Below, one piece after another: positions 58,116 through 63,444 of a stretch of DNA of 63,444 nt. The notes under the pieces are model-generated. The model saw only the letters and a program-made list of their open reading frames with translations, was not told the origin of the DNA and searched no databases. The position numbers and the translations under genes were made by a program. The stretch comes from a virus: the IMG/VR virus record IMGVR_UViG_3300020183_000072, positions 1 through 63,444 of that record, one strand, 5' to 3'. Positions within the stretch are counted from its first letter, which is position 1. Every line of letters starts with the position of its first letter.

Positions 58116-60146
58116 TTAACGATAAATCCCTGTATATATATTAGTATTAGCTCCGTCTGTAAACCAATTTGGTCCTTTATACATTTGACCTTCTTTTTTC
58201 TCCATGAAGCGTAAATCATTTCCTATAACATCATAATTGACCATATCTAAAGTTCTACTAATTTGTCTTGCTAACATATTTGCTATTAATAGCGCGCTAT
58301 ATCGGTCTTTTCTCAATTTACCCTTTTTCCCATTAGGAAGTTTAACTTCTGGAGTATCCCATCTATCTCTAGCATTTGGTCCGGTGCTAGTCTGACTCAT
58401 CACTATCGTTGTTAGTTCATTTTTTAATTCTTCTATTTCTAAAATACATTCACTTTCGCAGTCATATAGATTGTCCAATCCTTCTTTCATAATATCCTTT
58501 CCTTCTCTGTCAAGAGCTAGGGCTAAACTCACCTGATCAAATCGTGGAAATAATAATACTTTATCTTCTAGATCTTTTCGTAGGCCATGATTTGCTTGCG
58601 CTGTCCAGTCTGCTCTAGCGAATTGTATAAGTTCAAGAATATGTAATCCGGCTTGATCATCGGTGTCTTTAGGTTTAGATAAATCTATAGCGGGCCAAAT
58701 TAATATTTCTCCATCTTCTATTTTTCCTGGGTCGTGTAAAGCCTCTTCTATCGCTACGCCTCCACCTTGAGCATCCATACCTATTCTGTGACACGGAAAA
58801 ACTTTCATCAAATTACGTATTTTACGAGCACAAAAACTATAAAAATCAAATTCATTAATTAAACCTGTTTGTTGTCTGTCTTTAAAATTGTTACGGTTTG
58901 TGGTCCAGGTATATACTATACGACTATGAGTTGGATGTAATTCTAAAACTACTATACTAAAGTTGTCTTTTTCTGATGCAGGATCGACGCCATAGATATA
59001 TTTGAGATTTGGGTCTCCTTTTAATCTAACATCAAAAAGTATATTTTGTTCATTGATAGATATGGGTTTTGTTTCATTAACCACGCAACTTTCTATAAGG
59101 CTTCTTCTAAAGAATCCATCACTATCTTCTGTAAAACATGCGGCATATTCCATATTGTAAATACCAGTATGAATTGTGGCTTTAGCTCTACTAACTTGCT
59201 TATCATCCATAAATCCTTTAGGAATGAGTTCATATGGGATTCTAACTATACTATAGTCTTTCCAATTAAAGCTTTCTGGCACTTCTCCTTTAAAAATTTC
59301 TTCAAGCTTTTTTTTATCTCCGCGACTATTGATAATTTGTTTATATCGTTTCCAATAACTAGCAAAATGTTTAAAACTATAATCTGCTGTACCAGATATT
59401 ATAGCTTGGTTACCTTTTTTAATTTGTATAGCTTCTAGCTCATCGTTCCATAATCCTGCTTGTTTCATAGCCGCTTTTTTAGCTTCTTCTTTAACATTTT
59501 GGATAGGACTAGCCGACACAGCAGCGAACCCCGAAACAACGGTTTCATAGATATCTGGAGATATTGATGCGAACTCGTCCGCGATGATAATATGCGCTCT
59601 TAAACCTCTAATTTTACTACCATCACCCATAGGAATAGCCACTGCCCAACTATCTCCTAATCTTATAGTGCATCTATCAACATCTCGACGCGGACCATCA
59701 TCGTTTCCATTAAATAGGTTTCTCAGAATCTGGCTGCTGCGCCATGTAGTTTCCATATATTCAAAAATGATTTTACTTTGTCGGAAAGCAGCTCCCACTA
59801 TCACAATTTTAGTACCAGGACAAAATACCATGCGTAATATACAGTACAGTGCTAATAGAAAACTTTTACCAAAACCACGACTAGCCACAAACATTGGAAA
59901 AGGACGAATCCACAACTCTCGCAATATGGCCACCTGAATAGGATGAAGCTCTATACCAAATAATAACTTGCACGATGATCCAAAATATTTAGGATCTCTA
60001 AGAAGACGCAACAAATGAAGATCAGGATTTTCTATATCTTCTTTGCTTCGTCCTATCATAGGATTTTTAGCGATTTGCAAAGAGGCAAGATCACCAAGAC
60101 CTAGCCACGCATCATCAAATGTTGATATTGTTTCCATATTTTTCAT
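58116..60146 (-). CDS. large terminase subunit (ATPase-nuclease)
   Basis: This motor packages DNA into the prohead and cuts the concatemer. ATPase: Walker A VASRGFGKS near residues 87-95 and Walker B AHIIIADEFAS near 185-194, with coupling residues after. Nuclease: IYGVDPASEKDNFSIVVLE gives the first Asp, and RIGMDAQGGG the second. The 676 residues are slightly longer than usual. The ATG at 60146 overlaps the ERCC4-type nuclease gene by 32 bases; ATG 60137 is an alternative start. Confidence 0.93.
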   Translation of the reverse strand: MKNMETISTFDDAWLGLGDLASLQIAKNPMIGRSKEDIENPDLHLLRLLRDPKYFGSSCKLLFGIELHPIQVAILRELWIRPFPMFVASRGFGKSFLLALYCILRMVFCPGTKIVIVGAAFRQSKIIFEYMETTWRSSQILRNLFNGNDDGPRRDVDRCTIRLGDSWAVAIPMGDGSKIRGLRAHIIIADEFASISPDIYETVVSGFAAVSASPIQNVKEEAKKAAMKQAGLWNDELEAIQIKKGNQAIISGTADYSFKHFASYWKRYKQIINSRGDKKKLEEIFKGEVPESFNWKDYSIVRIPYELIPKGFMDDKQVSRAKATIHTGIYNMEYAACFTEDSDGFFRRSLIESCVVNETKPISINEQNILFDVRLKGDPNLKYIYGVDPASEKDNFSIVVLELHPTHSRIVYTWTTNRNNFKDRQQTGLINEFDFYSFCARKIRNLMKVFPCHRIGMDAQGGGVAIEEALHDPGKIEDGEILIWPAIDLSKPKDTDDQAGLHILELIQFARADWTAQANHGLRKDLEDKVLLFPRFDQVSLALALDREGKDIMKEGLDNLYDCESECILEIEELKNELTTIVMSQTSTGPNARDRWDTPEVKLPNGKKGKLRKDRYSALLIANMLARQISRTLDMVNYDVIGNDLRFMEKKEGQMYKGPNWFTDGANTNIYTGIYR

Positions 60147-60588
60147 ATATTCGTTTCATTATGCCTACTGCGACTCGTTCTGCGGTTGATGGAGATCCAC
60201 AGTATAATATGTGAATATTATGATTTAATTGTAATTCTACCATTATTTTCATAATATAATTACCACTTATTTTAAGTTTGTCCCACATTTTTTTAGGAAT
60301 ATCGCTACCCACAGGATAGTTATATATATCCATAATATCAAATTCACACAAAATAAAACTATGAGGAATAGTATTTAATCTTTGAATCACATCAGAAAAT
60401 CTATTTTCTGTAATATTTGTGGCTATTTCGCTAACGCTACTTTTGCGTTCTATGGCTAACAAGTGTTCGTATCCTTTGATGCTATAATCACCAGTATCTA
60501 GTTTCTCACGACTAGTAACATGCAAACCAAATTCCCACGGAGTTTGTTCGCGCGTATCAATTATTATGGTAAAAGGATCTTTAATCAT
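60115..60588 (-). CDS. ERCC4 (XPF-type) nuclease
   Basis: This 157-residue protein is an XPF/ERCC4-family nuclease domain acting on branched DNA. FTIIIDTREQTPWEF gives the first motif (D-x-R-E) and LDTGDYSIKGYEHLLAIERK gives the GDY and ERK motifs that bind the metal. No helix-hairpin-helix follows. It lies between HNH and large terminase genes, so it may trim branches in replicating DNA before packaging, which is inferred. Confidence 0.82.
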   Translation of the reverse strand: MIKDPFTIIIDTREQTPWEFGLHVTSREKLDTGDYSIKGYEHLLAIERKSSVSEIATNITENRFSDVIQRLNTIPHSFILCEFDIMDIYNYPVGSDIPKKMWDKLKISGNYIMKIMVELQLNHNIHILYCGSPSTAERVAVGIMKRIYEKYGNNINI

Positions 60589-60856
60589 GGTGTTTTAATT
60601 TGTTAAGAATTATAGTCTGGAAAAAACTAGCATAATTTTCTTCGTTATTTTTAATTTGGTCATGATGAGTTTTGCAGAGAAGAATTCCATTATTTGGGTG
60701 GTATCTTAAGCCGGGGAAATCGGCCCATTTATTAATGTGGTGAGCATGAATTTTCTTTGTGTTATTACAGTGGGGCCACTGACAGGTGTTATTATCTCTG
60801 GTGTGAATAATTTGTCTCCATTTTTTATAGAGAGGATCTTTGTAATTTCTATTCAT
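60581..60856 (-). CDS. HNH endonuclease
   Basis: A 91-residue HNH nuclease with CQWPHC, KIHAHHINKW and GILLCKTHHD, the beta-beta-alpha metal core with its zinc cysteines. Phage HNH proteins next to terminase genes assist the terminase cut at the packaging site. The start is ATG 60856 (MNRNYKDPLY), overlapping the small terminase stop by eight bases; the longer frame from 60895 lies inside that gene. Confidence 0.8.
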   Translation of the reverse strand: MNRNYKDPLYKKWRQIIHTRDNNTCQWPHCNNTKKIHAHHINKWADFPGLRYHPNNGILLCKTHHDQIKNNEENYASFFQTIILNKLKHHD

Positions 60857-61658
60857 GGTGATCGTGGGTTTCTGGACATAATATGGGTGAATCAACAGAG
60901 TTATCAGTATAATTATGGTAATCGTATAATTGTTGTTTAGCTTTTTCTGTGGCCATAGCTAGTATTTCCATTTCTCGTCCTTCTTTCTCTCTTATTAATT
61001 CGTCTTCTAACATACGAATCAAACCGACCCAACTACTCTTACCATCTTCTATTCTTTTAATGCGTTGCTCACGAGTGGCTTTTAAATCTTTACTTATCTT
61101 TTGCTGTTCATTTAAAAGCTTAGTATATTCGTTGGTATAACTAGCAATACTATTACGAGCAAAACTGAGCTGAGTTTCAAGATTGGCTAGTCGTGGAATA
61201 TCTCTTTGATCTTCAGTTTTTTCATATTCTTTATCTACTAATTTTTGTAGTTTCTCAGTTTCTGCAATATGACGTTTACGCTCTTTCATACTACGATTAA
61301 TCAAAATATCTATAGTAATAAATTGTTTGATTTGTAATTCTTCTGCGGGTAACACATCCTCTTTGAACTGTTTAATTAGGCCAACCCACGTATTCTCAAA
61401 GTATTCTAATTCGCCACTATCCTCATCAAACTGTCTAACAATTTCGTTCCAGAATGTTTTGCTTCTGAGTTTTCTTTTTAGAATCTCGTTTTCACTTTTA
61501 TTTTCTAGATTGTATAGTTGATTTTCGTCCACATATCTTTTGATAGGATCAGTATTACGATTAAGTTGATAAGCTATTTGATCTATACTTAATGAGGATA
61601 TATTATCGGTGATAAATTTTTCCTCATCTAAACTCAATTGTCCGCGTTTTTTAGCCAT
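60849..61658 (-). CDS. probable small terminase subunit
   Basis: The 269-residue protein begins with a helix-turn-helix (ISSLSIDQIAYQLNRNTD, about residues 20-40) and continues as a long coiled coil with repeated VGLI motifs (NTWVGLIKQFKED and SSWVGLIRMLEDE). This is the build of small terminases that recognise the packaging site. It precedes HNH and large terminase genes in the operon. The start overlaps the sigma-like gene by eight bases. Confidence 0.6.
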   Translation of the reverse strand: MAKKRGQLSLDEEKFITDNISSLSIDQIAYQLNRNTDPIKRYVDENQLYNLENKSENEILKRKLRSKTFWNEIVRQFDEDSGELEYFENTWVGLIKQFKEDVLPAEELQIKQFITIDILINRSMKERKRHIAETEKLQKLVDKEYEKTEDQRDIPRLANLETQLSFARNSIASYTNEYTKLLNEQQKISKDLKATREQRIKRIEDGKSSWVGLIRMLEDELIREKEGREMEILAMATEKAKQQLYDYHNYTDNSVDSPILCPETHDHHE

Positions 61659-62289
61659 GATTTTTAATAATCTCTTTAAGTTTGATGCTAAGTTTAGTCA
61701 TATCAGCTTTGGGTATTTTGGATCCGGCTTTTAACTTTAGGTAAATGGTTCGTTCTTCGCCCACCAAATGTTGATCTATAAGTTTTATAATTTCTGATGT
61801 GCTAATTTGATCCATAAAAGAATCATCATCACTCACAAATGCTGATCCATAATTTTTAACCTCGTCTATAGTATTAAGATACATTAGATTTTTTTTGGTG
61901 CTATTACGATCCAACCAACTACTATATAGTTCGCAATCGTTTTTATTGGAATATTCTAAACAACCACTAGCGCTTTGTTTGCATCCTTTGTCATATAATG
62001 GACATGTTAAGCAGGGTTTGTCTGGGCGTTGATAGTTGTCTCGTTTGTAATTAAACAATCGATTTCTAACGTGGGTCCATAGAAAGTTTTCTAGGGGCCT
62101 TTTGTGATCATAATTTTTTAGTCCTTCTAGTGCAAATATGCTGATTTGCTGTTTCATATCATTGTAGTCATGGTATCCAAATTTAAATTTATACGCTAAT
62201 TTCTTTGATATAATATCAACAATTTTAAGAAACTCATTTTCATCCACCGATATTGTCTTCGTTTTCTTGGTTCTTTTTTTCTTCGTCAT
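61651..62289 (-). CDS. sigma-factor-like protein (late transcription)
   Basis: The N-terminal part resembles sigma70 region 2: IISKKLAYKFKFGYHDYNDM, then QQISIFALEGLKNYD and RPLENFLWTHVRNRLFNYKR. A cysteine cluster (CLTCPLYDKGC, then CLEYSNKNDC) could bind zinc. A C-terminal helical part (LIDQHLVGEERTIYLKLKAG) could be region 4-like. Phage late sigma factors of the T4 gp55 type look similar and direct host RNA polymerase to virion genes. It sits near the head of the virion block. Confidence 0.65.
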   Translation of the reverse strand: MTKKKRTKKTKTISVDENEFLKIVDIISKKLAYKFKFGYHDYNDMKQQISIFALEGLKNYDHKRPLENFLWTHVRNRLFNYKRDNYQRPDKPCLTCPLYDKGCKQSASGCLEYSNKNDCELYSSWLDRNSTKKNLMYLNTIDEVKNYGSAFVSDDDSFMDQISTSEIIKLIDQHLVGEERTIYLKLKAGSKIPKADMTKLSIKLKEIIKNHG

Positions 62290-62401
62290 TTATTAGTTCC
62301 ACTAGGGATTTGTTTGGAGTGCTATTAAGGTCTTGGTCCACTGAAACATTATCTTTAGCGGTTACGTGTAAGATTAGTGGGGTAATATTGTCAATATGCA
62401 T
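62240..62401 (-). CDS. small acidic protein at the head of the virion block
   Basis: The frame from ATG 62401 (MHIDNITPLILHV) to 62240 encodes 53 residues, rich in Asp, Glu and Asn towards the end. AAGAGGC lies upstream at a suitable distance, and a TTGACA promoter element lies 60 bases upstream. It overlaps the start of the sigma-like gene by 50 bases in another frame. No motif is recognised. Confidence 0.5.
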   Translation of the reverse strand: MHIDNITPLILHVTAKDNVSVDQDLNSTPNKSLVELINDEEKKNQENEDNIGG

Positions 62402-62439
62402 ATTTAGCCTCTTGCGCTTAAAAGTACAAAACCTAGTAT

Positions 62440-62467
62440 ATATTATGATTCGTACACTTTTTGTCAA
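62440..62467 (-). promoter_or_regulatory. promoter for the leftward virion block
   Basis: On the minus strand a perfect TTGACA (62467-62462) is followed after 16 bases by TAATAT (62445-62440). It lies upstream of the first gene of the block and of the sigma-like gene, in the 80-base divergent spacer. A host-type promoter here fits early synthesis of the phage sigma-like protein. Confidence 0.65.
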
Positions 62468-62482
62468 AAAAGGAAAGATTTT

Positions 62483-62686
62483 ATGGCCACATATAAAAAA
62501 TGGACAGATGCTGAAATAGACTTTATTCGTAATAATCTAGGATCTTTTAGCGATGTTGAATTAGCGGCTAAATTAAGCGAAATGACTAGCGAAACTGTTA
62601 CATATGGTATGATTCGTCGTCAGCGTCGCAAAATTGGTGTTAGCAAACCAAGGGGTCGTAGAAAAAAGAATAATATACCAGCATAA
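62483..62686 (+). CDS. small helix-turn-helix DNA-binding protein
   Basis: This 67-residue protein has the opening KKWTDAEIDFIRNNLGSFSD of SANT/Myb-like folds, LAAKLSE and a recognition helix candidate VTYGMIRRQRRKIG, ending in a basic tail (KPRGRRKKN). AAAAGGAAAG precedes the ATG. It is transcribed away from the virion block out of the same spacer and may be a small regulator of phage or host promoters. Confidence 0.75.
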   Translation: MATYKKWTDAEIDFIRNNLGSFSDVELAAKLSEMTSETVTYGMIRRQRRKIGVSKPRGRRKKNNIPA

Positions 62687-62696
62687 AGGAGAAACC

Positions 62697-62822
62697 ATGA
62701 ACAACAAACCATTCGGATATAGCTACTTTTTAGATATGTATAGTTGTTGTTTACCACATACAAGTCTATGGGTTGATAATTTAAAGAATCTAGCGCCTGG
62801 TCGAGCAAATCGAATCTGTTAA
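62697..62822 (+). pseudogene. truncated AdoMet-decarboxylase-like gene (N-terminal stub)
   Basis: The frame has a strong ribosome site (AAAGGAG before ATG 62697) and begins MNNKPFGYSYFLDMYSC, similar to the first residues of short S-adenosylmethionine decarboxylases (F-G-x-x-x-L-L-D-x-Y-x-C). After about residue 17 the likeness ends and the rest is the antisense of another gene stub. The full enzyme would need about 120 residues. The identification is from memory of the family pattern. Confidence 0.45.
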
Positions 62823-62853
62823 GAACAGGAATGCCTAGAAAGATTTTTTGCAT
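62743..62853 (-). pseudogene. truncated GT2 glycosyltransferase (N-terminal stub)
   Basis: Starting at ATG 62853, MQKIFLGIPVLNRFDLLDQA and DSLNYQPIDLYVVNNN match the first strand, helix and second strand of GT2 glycosyltransferases. GAGG precedes the ATG at eight bases. Likeness stops at 62743, where the decarboxylase-like stub on the other strand ends; the frame itself continues to 62620 as antisense of that gene and its neighbour. A complete GT2 enzyme needs about 200 residues more. Confidence 0.6.
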
Positions 62854-62983
62854 GGTTGAGCCTCTGATACTAGATACACTAATAAGGTGGCTATTAAACT
62901 GGCCAATTATTTTATGGTGGTCGAATTGTGTTTGAACCACCGGGCGATTTTGTCGCAAGAAGCCCGCAGTCCTTGGAAAACAG

Positions 62984-63004
62984 AAAAACCCCCCTATCGG
63001 GGGG
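62984..63004 (-). terminator. minus-strand terminator-like hairpin
   Basis: On the minus strand six C, a GATA loop and six G are followed by TTTTTCTG. It would stop a leftward transcript arising in the right-end region before it reaches the GT2 stub. No leftward gene is visible to its right within the window. Confidence 0.6.
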
Positions 63005-63093
63005 ATCCGCGTAAACCCCCGCCATGCAAACATCGTGCCAAACAATCGAATGATGAAGGTTTCCCCACCTATATTTCCTCTATTTTTTTTCGT

Positions 63094-63121
63094 TTGCTTT
63101 GCCGATACCATACTGTAGAAT
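63094..63121 (+). promoter_or_regulatory. promoter candidate for the last gene
   Basis: TTGCTT (63094-63099) and TAGAAT (63116-63121) are separated by 16 bases and lie 41 bases before the start at 63162. Both boxes are imperfect. Confidence 0.45.
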
Positions 63122-63161
63122 AGTGGCACAGTTGACGATACCCCTCGAAGGAGAAACAAAG

Positions 63162-63413
63162 ATGACCAACGGCCCAGTTCAAGTAGGATACGCTTTTGAG
63201 TGTATGAAGAAGAACGGCAAGACATACGGGGGCAGTATTGTAAAAGTCGCCTCTTATCCTCGTGGCACACTAGTCACCGTCAAGTATTTCGAAGACGATG
63301 AGTACGACGACAACTTCAACGGTCGAACTGTAAAAGTTCAGAATCCAGCCTACAGGTCGATCTATTTAGAAGACTGTATTACGTGGACCACAGAGCAGCC
63401 CGCGATATTCTAG
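63162..63413 (+). CDS. small protein of unknown function in GC-richer region
   Basis: The start is ATG 63162 (MTNGPVQVGYAFE), with AAGGAG eight bases upstream; the longer frame from 63099 lacks such a site. The 83-residue product has alternating strands (GGSIVKVASYPRGTLVTVKY and RSIYLEDCITW) that look like a small SH3-type barrel. Codon use is richer in G and C at third positions than in the other genes here. No family is recognised. Confidence 0.65.
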   Translation: MTNGPVQVGYAFECMKKNGKTYGGSIVKVASYPRGTLVTVKYFEDDEYDDNFNGRTVKVQNPAYRSIYLEDCITWTTEQPAIF

Positions 63414-63444
63414 GCTTCCCCGATGGATGGATCGACCACACCCC

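Larger units (their letters stand above)
62823..63161 (+). other. gene-free stretch with hairpins and rising GC content
   Basis: No convincing gene lies here apart from the GT2 stub at its left end. It holds an imperfect hairpin at about 62917-62941 (GGTGG / CCACC), a second at 62942-62965 (GGGC / GCCC with an inner GCGA / TCGC), the minus-strand terminator at 62984-63004, and a promoter for the last gene. From about 62940 the base composition is distinctly richer in G and C than the rest of the window. Confidence 0.5.

Noticed and set aside
62880-62970. tRNA gene
   Set aside because: The GTTTGAAC sequence looks like a T loop, but the arm pairing, spacing and acceptor stem do not form a cloverleaf.
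62887-63123. 78-residue plus-strand frame
   Set aside because: It has no ribosome site and runs through the hairpins and terminator; the amino acid sequence shows no domain pattern.

Overview
The window is part of the genome of a double-stranded DNA tailed bacteriophage (Caudoviricetes). It carries a complete set of virion assembly genes (terminase, portal, prohead protease with scaffold, major capsid protein, neck proteins, tail tube protein, a very large tape measure, tail-tip proteins) and a phage-encoded replication set. No tail sheath is visible, so a siphovirus-like non-contractile tail is most likely. A tape measure of 4131 residues would make that tail very long: about 600 nm if every residue were helical, less if the embedded domains do not count. 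The DNA is AT-rich. Many genes start with ATGA or TAATG overlaps and GGAG-type ribosome sites, so the host is a bacterium; nothing visible names it. No integrase, repressor, holin, endolysin or tRNA gene was seen.

Layout. Positions 1-10995 (+) hold replication and recombination: a RecA/UvsX-like recombinase cut by the window edge, a Vsr-like nuclease, a DnaB-type helicase, a TOPRIM primase, a dNMP kinase, a RecB/Cas4-like nuclease, a DNA polymerase III alpha subunit split into two genes with a DnaQ-type exonuclease and a 59-residue protein between the halves, and SSB. Positions 11060-17896 (+) hold two GT4-type glycosyltransferases, several unrecognised proteins, a second Vsr-like nuclease, a conserved AETRAEGRALRRAL-motif protein, a zinc-ribbon protein and a cysteine-rich small protein. 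The + block abuts a long leftward block with no spacer at 17896/17897.

Positions 62401 down to 17897 (-) form the virion block. Read in transcription order: a small protein, a sigma-like factor, a probable small terminase, HNH and ERCC4-type nucleases, large terminase, portal, prohead protease with a nested scaffold start, a probable decoration protein, major capsid protein followed by a strong terminator, a connector, a neck-adhesin fusion, a two-protease virion protein, a GT71-like glycosyltransferase, neck proteins, tail tube protein, three tail assembly candidates, tape measure, and four tail-tip proteins. A perfect TTGACA element lies upstream of the block.

The right end (62483-63444, +) has a small DNA-binding protein, then a scar where the first codons of an AdoMet-decarboxylase-like gene (+) and of a GT2 glycosyltransferase (-) run into each other. 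After it comes a clearly more GC-rich stretch with hairpins and one small gene.

The most unusual theme is enzymes and adhesins built into virion proteins. The tape measure carries segments resembling a PD-(D/E)XK nuclease, an ADP-ribosyltransferase and an HExxH metallopeptidase. One virion protein joins a trypsin-like protease to a leishmanolysin-like one. Another joins a neck domain through a Pro-Ser/poly-Ser stalk to a LamG-like lectin domain. Poly-serine linkers recur across these proteins.
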